Part shown: piece by piece, positions 53,276 to 64,000 of the stretch
How the letters are laid out: every line of letters begins with the position of its first letter
Numbering within the stretch: position 1 is the first letter of the stretch
Assembly (NCBI GenBank): GCA_014621425.1
Contig: JAANBB010000101.1
Coordinates: 1 to 64,000, forward strand
DNA length: 64,000 nt
Source of the DNA: Cylindrodendrum hubeiense
Taxonomy: Eukaryota > Ascomycota > Sordariomycetes > Hypocreales > Nectriaceae
Direction of reading: 5' to 3'
Translations under genes and position numbers: made by a program
Notes under the pieces: model-generated
Seen by the model: only the letters and a program-made list of their open reading frames with translations
What the model was told of the DNA's origin: nothing
Databases searched by the model: none

Positions 53276-56200
53276 GGTATCAAAATTTCCGAGTAACTTT
53301 CACTAAACGTTAGGCGAGAGAAGAAGCGAATAGGACAAAGAGAATATCTCCGTACCCTTCATAAATTTAGACTCGTAGTTTCTCACTGATAAGTATGGGT
53401 TTGACACGATGGGAGCCGACGTCACTCTCTTGAGTGTTGACGTCATGAAGAAACATCCCTCCCACACAGACATACTCCGCACGCCTAATAAAACACGTGG
53501 TAATATATGTATTCAGTGTATTGCACTGCACATCTGTAGAGTGCTTGCGTAAACCACCAATAATAATTCTCAACACCCTGCGCGATCTCAGCATAGCTTC
53601 GTCAGCTTATGCAAGACAAATAGGTTACCAACTATTTGTAATCATTATGGAATCAATACTTTGCTACGGAAATGCCAATGTCCTGCCTATTTGCTGTGCA
53701 GGTTTGGATACGTTTGGATGTAACATATGCTAGACCACGTGGCCTCGGGGTTCGAACACAGTGGCAATAGGAACCCAGCAGCTTCTTGTATTCATGATTG
53801 GCGGGAATTTTCTCAGATCCGTATTTCTATGCAGCTTATAATGGGACGATAGATGAACTTTCCTATTGATTTGATGCCTGCCGTTTTGTTGGTGGAGAAT
53901 GCACTACTTGGCAGGCGAGTACGTGAGCAGAGCATTGAGAAAAGAGCAAGTGAAGGTCAGACGCTACAGTGAATAAAATAACTGGAGCCTAGTAAATTGA
54001 ACCTAGCTCTTCTCAATTCATCTAGCAAGCAAGGAGAAAAATAGCGATATGAGCTTGTGCATCAACTTGGGCCAGAGGAGCCGCCATGGAAAATGACGTA
54101 GTAGAATTTATAGAAGAGAACAAGAGGAGATTGATTTTTGGAAGGATTGGGCAGAACCACTGTTTGCAGTGGTGATCTTGGTAACCGTTGGTCCTACTCT
54201 CTCTAAACCTTTGTGTGCTTGTCAACACCATGGCACTGTATACAGTGACATTTGCATTGCCCCAGGCCAAACTCGGCAGATACTGCACGCCTACGAGTTC
54301 TATGGTACTTCAATGGAATTGGAAATTTCATTAGCTATCCCGTACTTAAGCCAAACTGGCAAACAGAGACGACCCGGGAGATCCCAGCTGTGGTCATTTT
54401 GGAAGTTCAGGAAATATCGGGTTCGGGGAAAGGAGTTTGACTTTCATCTGGAGAAATTAGAGGTGGATCATCAGAGGCCTACAGGGACTTCCTGATGAGT
54501 TGTTGGGCAAGTCAATAAAATTATATCTGATGAGAATTCTGTTGGCGTTGGAGAATCGGGGTAATGGAGCATCAGAACACGACGCAACGCGCCTTTAACG
54601 TAGATGAGGCAGTGTCGGACGGCTAGCAATTGGAACAGATTGGAGCAATAATTATCGGTATCATTAATGGATGTGGTTTGTTCATTCCTGCCAGTAAGTC
54701 ATATTATTTAGGGTAGGAAGGTAACGCAGCGGCCAATGCATGTTTCACTTATAGCCGTGCATAATTAGTGTGTGTGTCTCAAGGGCGCGCCAAGCCGGAG
54801 GTTCTTGACGATCGCGGAAAGTTTCTGAGCGTCAATTCCACCAAACAGGTGAGAGTCCATGAGCATAATGAGCATCATCGAAATTGAGCGCTTAGGCAGT
54901 TTCAACCTTGTTCTCGTTGAGGCGCTTAACATGGACTGGGGACAACAGGGTTGGCCCAGCTACTCACTAAAGACCTGGGTCTGAGCTCTAGGATGATGCA
55001 TTTGGGTACCATCGAGGTCTGCTAGCTGGTATTGGCAGTTTCAACAAACGTTAAGTTGGTTTCGTTTCTTGCTCACAAGACATGCGCCCGATAATCCGAT
55101 GCTAAAATACGCTTCGGTAGAGCCTCACAATCTAACACTGGTAAGACGCTGGTCCGAAGCACCAGAATCAGTGCATTTCATCCCCATTGTTTTTCGAGAT
55201 TAATTTTGCCGTCATCGATGTTCGCAAATTGCTGGTGTTGGTTGCACATCCCGGGGTGACGTGCAGAGTCGCAGTGAAGATTGACCCGAAGCTCCGAAAT
55301 TCCCACGCCAAGCGCACAGCCAGCCCTCGCAGATGACAGTGGGCCTTTTCATGGCATTTCGGTGTGATTGTGGTTTTCATACAGAATGCGTCTCAAGATC
55401 CTGCCAGTTCTCCGTCCCAACCCCTGTTACCGTTTCAATCAACTCCGCCCGTTTCAGGCCACCCGGTATTCTCCACCCTGACCCCTCCCCGTATCCCTGC
55501 AGTCGCGAACAGCAGACCTGTTTTCGTCTAGTAAATGGATCATTTAATATCGGACAACATCAGACGGTAAAATTAAGGTAATCTCAAGGGGGGTGACCCG
55601 CAGGGAAAGTTTTGGGGCCGGGTAGCAATAGAGCGTGTTTTATCTAAACGTGGAAACCAAGAAGGTTTGTATGCGCATCGATCGGGGATTAAAAATGTTA
55701 AAGATTTACGGCCTCAAAGGCATGGCCTTCAACATAAATCTAGTGACTGCATTCTTTGTATGTGTAATCATACAACATAATTGCGTTCTTTTAATTATGT
55801 TGCAAGTTGTTCTAGAGACATTTGTTCGCAAGTTTCCGGCGACCGACTCGTCTGGTTTGCCACATGAACTACGGAGAGCTGTGGCCAACCCAAAATTTAC
55901 AGCCCCTGAAACCTGAATTAAGCTTATCCATGCAAAGAGGAACTGTACATGACGTATCATTCGTAACCCTGGTCCAACTATGTCACTCACCAGGAGCATG
56001 TCACTCGCTGCCAAGGGAGTATGTCACCAGCCAGCCGCCAGTGGCAGGCGTGTTAAGCTTATCTGTGGAACGGGGAGCGGTAAGTAACCCCTGAGGGTCA
56101 GTTAAGCTTATCCACACTCTATTCTGGAATACGACGGAGGAACTTCAGGCGGACCCTCGGGCTACCGTCAAATCATGCTTGTGGCGAGTTCAAGCAGCAG

Positions 56201-56382
56201 ATAAATATGCTGAGATTCCCCCTCTAGTTCGACTATCCTCTCATCCTCACCAACGACCTGGAGTCAGACAATTACACACCCTCTCACTTCTCTTTTCACT
56301 CTTTACTACACTCTCCGTTGATCGGATTCATTTCAACTACCAAAACCAAATCAACCAAGTTCTATCTTCCACCAACTTCATC
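53276..56382. other. Long gene-poor region ending in the pectate lyase promoter
   Basis: About 3.1 kb with no supported gene. The 3' end (55,900-56,120) contains short repeated motifs described separately. A CT-rich tract at 56260-56310 precedes the pectate lyase start. Confidence 0.45.
55918..56113. promoter_or_regulatory. Cluster of repeated short motifs upstream of pectate lyase
   Basis: The 11-mer TTAAGCTTATC occurs three times (55918, 56053, 56102), and ATGTCAC three times between the first two (55980, 55998, 56021), all on the plus strand 270-465 bases upstream of the pectate lyase start. These may be binding sites for pathway regulators; this is inferred from repetition and position alone. 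Confidence 0.45.
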
Positions 56383-57198
56383 ATGCATTCCGTCAGCATC
56401 ATCTCTCTCCTCGCCGCCGTGCCCGCGGCCATGGCCTGCCTGGGCTACGATGGCGGTGTTCCCGCATCCACCGGCTCCAAGTCTCTCTCTGCCCCTCAGT
56501 ACATCGGTGCTGGTGAGACCTTCGATGCTGGTTGGGTCAAGTACGACCGTGGCGAGGCCTGCTCTGGCCAGAGCGAAGGAGGTAAGTGGCTTATTTCCTA
56601 GCCGACATTTAGGGCAACATACTAACACAGCTGATAGGTGAGGCCGACACTGTCTTCGTCCTTGAGGATGGTGCTACCCTGAAGAACGTCATCATCGGCG
56701 CCGACCAGAAGGAGGGTGTCTACTGCAAGGGCAGCTGCAACCTGGAGTTTGTTTGGTTCGAGGCCGTCTGCGAGGATGCCATCTCCATCAAGGGTGACGG
56801 TACTGCCAACATCATTGGTGGTGGTGCTTACGGCGCCGCCGACAAGGTCATCCAGCACAACGGATGTGGCCATGTCAACGTCATCAACTTCTACGCCAAC
56901 GACTACGGCAAGGTCTACCGATCATGCGGTAACTGCAAGGGCAACTGCGCCCGTACCGTCCACATGGAGGGTGTCACTGCTGTCGGCGGCGGTGAGCTCA
57001 TGGGCATCAACACCAACATGGGTGACAAGGTACATATTATCCACTTCACTGCAATGTCACAGCCGAACAAAATAACTAACTCGTGCTACCTAGGCTACCT
57101 ACGACAACAACTGCTACCCCAAGGTCCAGTGCCAGGCTTACGACGGCTGCGACAAGTCTAACGGTGACTGTGAGCCCGTTAAGAAGGGCGAGTGCTAA
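56383..57198 (+). CDS. Secreted pectate lyase, PL3 family
   Basis: Exons 56383-56581, 56638-57029 and 57094-57198 give 231 residues. The signal peptide is [18 protein letters not shown]. The core repeats of the short parallel beta-helix are visible: [59 protein letters not shown] and [18 protein letters not shown], as in class III pectate lyases (PF03211). Length and Cys content fit the family. It cleaves de-esterified pectin outside the cell by beta-elimination with calcium. The upstream sequence carries repeated motifs that could mediate pectin induction. Confidence 0.96.
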
Positions 57199-58981
57199 AT
57201 GCTCGTCACTTCAGGGTGAAACAATGCCTGGGGGACTCAGATCCGCCAGGTTCACAAGGACCGTTTTTACTTCTACCTAGGCAGCTTTAGAGCCTAATAC
57301 TTCAATGTACTTACTATAAGGGGGACTGGTGTATAGACATAAGTTCAAGGAAAGGAAGGAAGGGAAGAAAAGTGTACATAGCTATAGGGTTCCCTCCTTG
57401 TCAATTCAATCCAGAACTAGGCCATTACGACCACAAGTTGTTATCATTTTCGCTTGAATAGTGACAGTGACTTTTCTGACTCTGCATGTTTACTGAACAA
57501 AGCGCCTAAGTTAACTGACCCATGATAACGGAGGGGCTATTAGACTGGGGACTCAATGCCTTGCGTTAATAGTAAATTCTAGCTACTTGCCGTATCCGTA
57601 CAGCTAAATACAATGGTGGTACCTTTGTCAACCTCGGCCTGTCTCATCCGTTCGTCTGGCAACGGGCTTGAATCATCGTGATGTCCCTTACGTGACTTGT
57701 AGTTTGCAGTGCCGTCACTCCAGAGATGTTTAACCAGTCAAAGAAGGGAAGATAAAGTTTAAACGACTCGCCGAAATTAATAACAAGAGTTATTGTGTTA
57801 GGTGAGTCTGGCAGGTAGGTGATGATTAACACACGAGTTACACCACTGAAGGAATTTTTTCAAGTAAGGCGAAACTTTATGTCTCCAGATACCTTTTTAG
57901 ACGTCCAATTTTCACGGATCAAATGAGACGTTGCTAACTTACTTTCAAAGGCCTCCACCCAGACTAGCACAGCCGTGTCTATTTTACCACAGCCCTTTGG
58001 TGATTATATTCTTTTAAATATGATGATACGCACCTTGCTTTTGGATTGCCAATCGCTTGTTTAGCTATTGTGATCCCAATATCCACATGTTCTGCGAGTC
58101 GGAGAAACCGCTACCCTAGACCGGCTTTTGTGGTGGTGGGTGGGGTTGATCTTGGTTAGTGTGCATTTCGGCCCATCTCAATAGAGGCCCATGCGATTCA
58201 TTCCTGGTGCTTCAAAGATGTAAATTAGGAGTTTTATAATAACTGCACTGTGATTGATTGCTATTGCTTCAAGTTCCTAAGTATCAATTAACCCTAGTCA
58301 GATTCTTGTGGAGAAAGGTACGCGCTGGAGACGTACCCATTTATTGAAAGGAGAGAACAAACAGGCTGTAATCGCGCCATGGAGGAATACGCGTACTACG
58401 TATTGAGACTGCTCGAGACCCAGTGACTGTGTGGCCCAATTAAAACCCATCGCTGCAGACACATGGCTGCTTGTTCACAAGCATGTCCACCAGCATGTCC
58501 ACTACGAGACGCGTACGGAGTAGTCCAGACCACGCGAGTAACTACTCCGTGTCCCGTCAGCTTGCAGCCGCGATCACGACGCCAGCACGACGCCGCTATG
58601 CAGCTACTGGGCGCTGACCAACCAAGTCGGCGGATACCAGCGGATCTCTATGACCGGTTCTCCTCCAAGCGCCAGGCCACATCATCAACCATGCGGCCCC
58701 CCCGTAAGCCATCGCGGCCGGGGTTGCAATCCGCCACCGCCATCCCGCACAGCCGAAACGCGCGGAGCGAATAACGGGCCTGTAGCCGAAAAACGGATCT
58801 GCCTGCCGCCGAACGGGGGTAATCACGCTTACGACAAGGATCCGGCAGACAGACGGCTCAGCCTTGTTTGCTGAGCTCTTCCCCGCTCAGCTTCCAACAT
58901 TTTTTAAACCGTCGGTTGCCTAGAGTGCTTCTCCGGCTGACAATTCCACTTGCGATGCGTAATTGAGGGTCGCTTTCCGCT
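57199..58981. other. Intergenic region, nothing identified
   Basis: About 1.8 kb. The portion 58460-58860 is markedly GC-rich and open in several frames, but no recognisable protein is encoded. It likely includes the promoter of the hydrolase-GTPase gene. Confidence 0.4.
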
Positions 58982-61900
58982 ATGTCTGATATGCGAACCC
59001 TGAAGCGCTTGGTGGTGCTGGTCGATGGGAGCGAGCCGCGCGAGAAGAAGAGTGAGCCCATCTCCACTTTGTCGCGACCAAGCCGTTACTGACCGCGTCT
59101 GCAGAGGAAGGAAACCAGTCAAACATCCAGAGGCTCCGGCAGCTGGTTCGGGAGGGTGTCTGCCCCTCGGGACGCGCTCTGGTGCAGATTCCAAAATACT
59201 ATGTTGCCGTTGGCAACATTCCCAAGTTCGCCGACAGATTCAAGTCCAAAGCTGCGACCGACGACACCGCCGACCTGATTAAATCCATCGTCAGGGACGT
59301 CTGCTCCACGCTAGACCACCCCGAAGATGAGCTCTGGCTGTATGGATCTGGCCATGGCGCCTTTGTGGTGCGCGCTGTCGCTGGAATTGTGCATCGAATG
59401 GGCCTGCTGAAGCAACACCTGACGGGTCGATTCGAGGAGCAGTTCGACTCTACATGCGCACTTATCAAGGCGGAGCTTGAGGACGACTACAGATACGGCA
59501 CACAGCTGGTGCAGACCATCAAGGACAACGCCAACGACCCACCTCGGATACCCTTTGTCGGTCTGTTCGACACAGTGAAGCTCACCGCGTTGAAGACGCC
59601 GTACGACATCTCGTTTGTTCCTTCTATTGACACTCTACGACATGCGCTAGCTATCAACGAAAGTCGCTCCTCCAGGGCACCCGAGGTGCTTGAGGTCCCT
59701 AGCGACACTGACATGACTAGGCGATCTCTTGTTCAGGCTTGGTTTCTTGGCACGAACGACGATCTGTGCGGTGGCACAGCCAATGACGGCCTTTCGCTCT
59801 ATCCACTCCAATGGATCCTGCTGGAGAGCATCGAAGCCGGGCTGAGCTTGCTGTCCATGGAGAAGCCAACAGCTGGCGAGAATCCGCTGTCTCTCGTCTT
59901 TCCCCAGTACGCTGGTAATCTACCAAGTCTGGATGGATCAGAAGACATCGAGTGGCGCCTCAAGTATTCAAATGGCATCGAGGTCAGCATGTTTGACCTC
60001 CAAAGCACTCATGCGCCGCGCTCGGCGACGGTTGGCGATACCCACAGCTTGAAACATGACCCTGAGCGCTTCTCACGAGGTGCCACGCGCAAGGTATTTG
60101 GTACCGATGCGTTAAAAGGATGGAACGCGAACGGTACAGTTTGAAATCGACAGTTAGAATCTGGACTCTGCTGACATTTGACAGAACCACATGGCACAAT
60201 AATTCATCCTTCCCTCTTCTGCGTCCTTGACAGATACCCCCGATATCTTGAGCTTCCCAGCTTCAAAACTCTGAAAACAAAAATCTCAAACTTTCAGGAC
60301 ACATGTCTTGTCGACGATGAAAACCTGCTTGTCCCGTGGCTTAGGGACATGCAGTTGCATGCAAGCGGTGTCAAGGCATTCCGGATATTGGTTTGTGGTA
60401 AGACTGGAGTGGGAAAATCAACACTGATCAACAAGGTATTTGGCGTCGAGATGACCGGGGAGTCCAAATCCTACGATCAGGGCGTGCACGATATCAACGA
60501 AGCATTTGAGTCTCCCCTTCACCCGGGATTGCTCATTCACGACTCAAGAGGCTGGCAAGCAGGAAGCGATACAGAACTCGAGTTGATCGCCAAGTTTCTC
60601 AGGCACCGCGCGTTCCAGGAGGACCCCGCAAAAGCCCTGCACGTCATCTGGTAAGCCCACGTCAGCTTCATTGCGTGTTTATGCATCTAATAAGCTTAAT
60701 CAGGTTCTGTGTGGATGCCGACGTAAGCCGCATCGAGGAAGCAGACAAGAGGACATTTGCAACCATTGCTCAATTCTCGCATCAAGTCCCCGTATTTGTT
60801 GTCGGTACAAAGAAGGATAAACTCACAGGCTATCGCAAGATGCAGCTTTTAGAAGAGCTCATGGAGAAGACAAACGATTACAAAGAGGCCAAAAAGCTCG
60901 CGGACGAAAAAGCAAACGAAATGGCCCAGGCGCAATTCGACGAGCTTAGAAACCAGTTGTCACAGATTGAACACTACAAGGCTGATGGCTACTGTTGTCT
61001 TTCCAAAGGTAAGCTTTACTTCTGGTTGAGATACTATGGTTCTAACATCTATCAACAGACGACGACGCGGGGGTCAAGGATCTCCTCTCCCAAACCCTCG
61101 GACTTATTGTCGACGAACGAGTACGTCTATTTTGCGTTGCGGCGCAAGTCGTTGATGTTGAACAGAAAATCAACTCAGCAATAACAGAGTGTATGAGACT
61201 AGGTACTCATGCGATTCGCACCGCCGCTGTCCCGCTTCCGTTTTCTGGCATCATCGGCACGCCCACAGTCTCGCGACTCATCTGCGAACACGTCCTGCAG
61301 TGCTTCGGATTTCCCAAAACGACCCCAGAGGAGATCGAGAGGATCATGTCAGATATCGTCATGGGGAACCTCAAGAAGTTTATGAAAGTCTCGCTGATGC
61401 AATTCGCCATTGTCGGCGCCGTTACTCTTGGTGCGGCGATACCCACGGTAGGTATTGGTGCGGTCGTCGGCATTGCCGGCTGCATTTGGAGTCTTCCGCC
61501 GACTGCTAGAATGCTTTTAAAGTGCTCCTGCGACATGATTCTCATTCTCGAACGCTCTTTCAGATACGGCGGCAAATATGTTTCAGTGAAGCAGATCGAG
61601 GACGCCGCAAAATACTACACATGCACGACAATCAAGACATTTGCTGGAAAAGAGAAGCGCCTGCAACAGCAGGTCCATGACGAGATCGACCAGCTCATCC
61701 CGCTGAAAAACCTGAAGGTCGGCTTCAAATTCAACAAACTCCGAGGCGCCGTAGAAGAGACCATCTACAGCAATCGGTTTGAAAAATCACCAGACTACCA
61801 GTCGACTATGAGTTCATCCAGTCTTGCACTCGGTAGCTATTCAAAAGATCCCGCAGAAATGCCCGTGCCTCCTGTAGTCTCCGAGCTATCCGGGGACATA

Positions 61901-62290
61901 TCAAAGTCGGAGCTGTCGGCGGACCCAGATTCGGTGAAATTCCTCAAAGAGACAGGCTATTCATTTGGGTCTGCCGCCGAGTTGGACTCAACTGAGGTGC
62001 TTAATAATGCCATGACTGTCAGCTCGCTTTCCAACGGCGGTTTCAGCCCGGTAGAAACAGTGACAACCGGGACAACTACTCTCAATAACGTCTCACCAAA
62101 GACCAGAGGCAGGCTATCGGAGCTTTGGGTAGACCCGCCCGAGCTCGAAGGCAATACCCTAATTGGTGGTCCGAGGGAAGAGTTGGAAGGTTCCGTGCCA
62201 GCGGCAGCCAAGGCCGAGGGTATAAGCAGGTCCCGCTGGGGGAAGCTGTCAACGTGGAAGATTGGTTCTAAGAAGCCGAAGAATAAATGA
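58982..62290 (+). CDS. DUF2235 (Tle1-like) hydrolase domain fused to P-loop GTPase with hydrophobic C-terminal region
   Basis: Five exons (58982-59051, 59105-60133, 60185-60650, 60704-61008, 61059-62290) join to 1033 residues. Residues about 8-330 resemble DUF2235 alpha/beta hydrolases, the fold of type VI secretion phospholipases: KRLVVLVDGSE at the start, NQSNIQRLRQL, LWLYGSGHGAFVVRAVAGIV at the nucleophile elbow and PFVGLFDTVK. The usual G-x-S-x-G elbow reads G-S-G-H-G, so the normal Ser position holds Gly. Residues about 430-610 are a GTPase: P-loop GKTGVGKST (438-446), DSRGW as the DxxG motif and VGTKKDKL as the G4 motif. A charged helical stretch and a hydrophobic hairpin (IVGAVTLGAAIPTVGIGAVV) follow, then a Ser-rich tail. 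This could be a membrane-acting, GTP-switched defence or incompatibility protein, by analogy only. Confidence 0.88.
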
Positions 62291-63150
62291 GAGGGTGCTT
62301 AGACCGGCACCACGTCAGCAGGCCTCCGTGGCCCTTAATACCAGCTCAGGCAATATTCTTAACTTTTATATCCCACCTGACAATGATTGCGAAGCGAGCC
62401 AAGTCAGGGGCTGAGCGTGTGGATCAGCTACCTCGGGCCAATCAATACCCCAGCCCACCGAATGTTCATGACTAGTCCAGACTCTAAACAATGGTAGACT
62501 GTGTTTCTCGTCCGAGGTAGAGCGGATGGTGATGCTCCAGCTACAATAAGAGCCGTTCTCGGCCTAGACACGCGAAGCGCACCTATCCAGGATCGCATTG
62601 ATAAAGCCTAAAATTAAGTTCGGACAGTCTCTATCCCAAATGGGAGGCTGTTTGCAGCTTTCGTATTCTCCGGAAGAGGGAATCGCGACGGATGCACCGG
62701 CAATGATGGAATTGACTGGCCGGGCTGTCCTTGAAACCCCTCCACCAACGATGATTTGTGGTTTAAATGGGGGCCATCTTAAACCCCGTGTTTTGTTGGG
62801 CGTATAAGGAGATCGGGACTAGTCTCTTACACGTAAATCATTTTCTTCACTGGTGGAAAAACGCTTGTTTCATAGGATGGGACGTGAGACGGCCCCAACG
62901 CCCAACTCGGTCAAGCGGAACCAACTCCGCGACGCTTCGACTACGGAAGGGCATAGCGGCCCGTTCCTGGAGCATTTCGTTTACTGACATCCGCTGACAT
63001 CTTATGATCGCTCAGTGGCGTTTAAATCTTTTATATTTAACGGCAGCTGTTCTTTTTCTGGGACTGAGGATCCATTGCACTACTGTACTCAGTCAGTTTA
63101 CAGTATTGGAACTCATCATCTCTTCCGCCAGTCGACACAATTTCGCCATC
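62291..63150. other. Promoter region of rhamnogalacturonan acetylesterase
   Basis: No gene is supported in this 860-base stretch. In-frame codons upstream of 63151 do not form a signal peptide, so the start at 63151 is preferred. Confidence 0.45.
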
Positions 63151-63966
63151 ATGAAGTTCACTCTATCCATCTTGTCACCCTTGGTTCTTGGCGCCCTTCA
63201 GGTTGCGGCGGCACCTGCGCCAGACTCCGTCCATTTGGCGCCTCGGGCCACCCCGACCGTCTACTTCTGCGGCGACAGCACCATGGCCAAGAACGGCGCG
63301 AATGATGGCGACACTGACGGCTGGGGCAACTACATCGGCAACTATGTGTCATTGACCACGGTTAACAAGGCCATTGGTGGCCGCTCAGCCCGCTCGTACT
63401 GGAACGAGGGTCGGTTCCAGGCTGTTGCAGACCTTGTGGTTTCGGGGGACATCGTTGTCATTGAGTTTGGACACAATGACGGAGGCACGCCCACGTCTAG
63501 CGATAACAAGCGATCCGACTGCCCAGGAGCCGGTACCGAGACGTGCATCTCGGATTTGACAGGCGAGACAGTCTACACATTTGTCTACTATGTCATCCAA
63601 GCATCTAAGCTCATGACGGCTAAGGGAGCCACTGTCATCCTCAGCTCGCAAACACCCAACAACCAGTGGGAGACAGGTGTCTGGGTTGGAACCGCCCCTC
63701 GATTCGTGGGTTACCAGAAGACGGCCGTTACCGCCCTGGCCAACTCCGCTGTCACATTTGTGGACCACTTCGAGGCCGTCAGCAAGGCGTACCTCAAGCT
63801 TGGAAACACTGCTGTTAACGCCTTCTACCCTAACGATCACACTCACACCAGCCCCACCGGAGCCCAGCTTAGCGCCCAGGCCTTTGCTCAAGCTATTTAC
63901 CAGAAGCTGAACGGAACAACAAGCTTGCAGTCTTATATTAAGACCCCTATCACCACTGTATACTAG
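63151..63966 (+). CDS. Secreted rhamnogalacturonan acetylesterase, CE12 (SGNH hydrolase)
   Basis: This single-exon 271-residue protein begins with a signal peptide (MKFTLSILSPLVLGALQVAAA). All four SGNH blocks are present: YFCGDSTMA with Ser43, GGRSARS with the oxyanion Gly, IEFGHNDGG with Asn, and the C-terminal NDHTHTSPTG with Asp229 and His232. This matches fungal rhamnogalacturonan acetylesterases that deacetylate the rhamnogalacturonan backbone of pectin. An open frame extends upstream to 63004, but only the start at 63151 gives a proper signal peptide. It lies in the same part of the window as the pectate lyase, consistent with joint pectin attack. Confidence 0.95.
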   Translation: MKFTLSILSPLVLGALQVAAAPAPDSVHLAPRATPTVYFCGDSTMAKNGANDGDTDGWGNYIGNYVSLTTVNKAIGGRSARSYWNEGRFQAVADLVVSGDIVVIEFGHNDGGTPTSSDNKRSDCPGAGTETCISDLTGETVYTFVYYVIQASKLMTAKGATVILSSQTPNNQWETGVWVGTAPRFVGYQKTAVTALANSAVTFVDHFEAVSKAYLKLGNTAVNAFYPNDHTHTSPTGAQLSAQAFAQAIYQKLNGTTSLQSYIKTPITTVY

Positions 63967-64000
63967 ACTTCGATGTGGCGGACTTGGATGAGCCGGCATT

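Noticed and set aside
57199..58981. GC-rich open frames around 58,460-58,870
   Set aside because: Open in several frames on both strands with no domain, as expected from base composition.
63004..63150. N-terminal extension of the acetylesterase
   Set aside because: The start at 63151 gives a proper signal peptide; the extension would mask it.

Overview
The window reads as nuclear DNA of a filamentous ascomycete. Most genes are interrupted by short GT..AG introns of about 45 to 75 bases, promoters are CT-rich, and the families are typical of Pezizomycotina: a fungal-specific transcription factor domain, rhodopsin-like integral membrane protein, LysM, Vint, CorA-like and NRPS-like proteins. 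Several secreted enzymes act on plant cell walls or plant phenolics (tannase/feruloyl esterase, PL3 pectate lyase, CE12 rhamnogalacturonan acetylesterase). This suggests a plant-associated Sordariomycete such as a Fusarium or Colletotrichum relative; the genus is a guess.

Layout. 0.7-5.5 kb: a truncated trans-L-3-hydroxyproline dehydratase, a Dal5-like MFS transporter and an acidic hypothetical protein. 6-8 kb: a decayed LysM gene and a fragment of a luciferase-like monooxygenase. 8.9-18 kb: a membrane acyltransferase, a fructosyl-amine/sarcosine-type oxidase, a small hypothetical gene, and a divergent pair of regulator genes (C2H2 protein and fungal-specific TF-domain protein). 18-22 kb: gene-poor DNA with a diverged repeat pair and broken reading frames. 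22.4-29 kb: secreted tannase/feruloyl esterase, stand-alone Vint domain gene, enoyl-CoA hydratase. 29.5-34 kb: CorA-like membrane protein and a dimethylglycine-dehydrogenase-like flavoprotein. 34-42 kb: sparse, with an acidic hypothetical gene and a secreted PAN-like repeat protein. 42-53 kb: amino acid permease, second crotonase, an adenylation-domain/ferric-reductase-like fusion, a rhodopsin-like membrane protein and another multi-pass membrane protein. 56-64 kb: pectate lyase, a large DUF2235 hydrolase-GTPase fusion, and rhamnogalacturonan acetylesterase.

Functionally the region mixes pectin and phenolic-ester degradation with amino acid/amine uptake and oxidation, plus two unusual multidomain proteins. 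The most interesting are the DUF2235-like hydrolase fused to a P-loop GTPase with a hydrophobic segment (58,982-62,290), and the AMP-binding domain joined directly to a membrane flavocytochrome-like reductase without a carrier domain (46,338-49,675). A second theme is gene decay: several loci keep recognisable protein sequence but carry truncations, frame changes or in-frame stops, while neighbouring long genes are intact. No tRNA, rRNA, CRISPR array or complete transposon was recognised.
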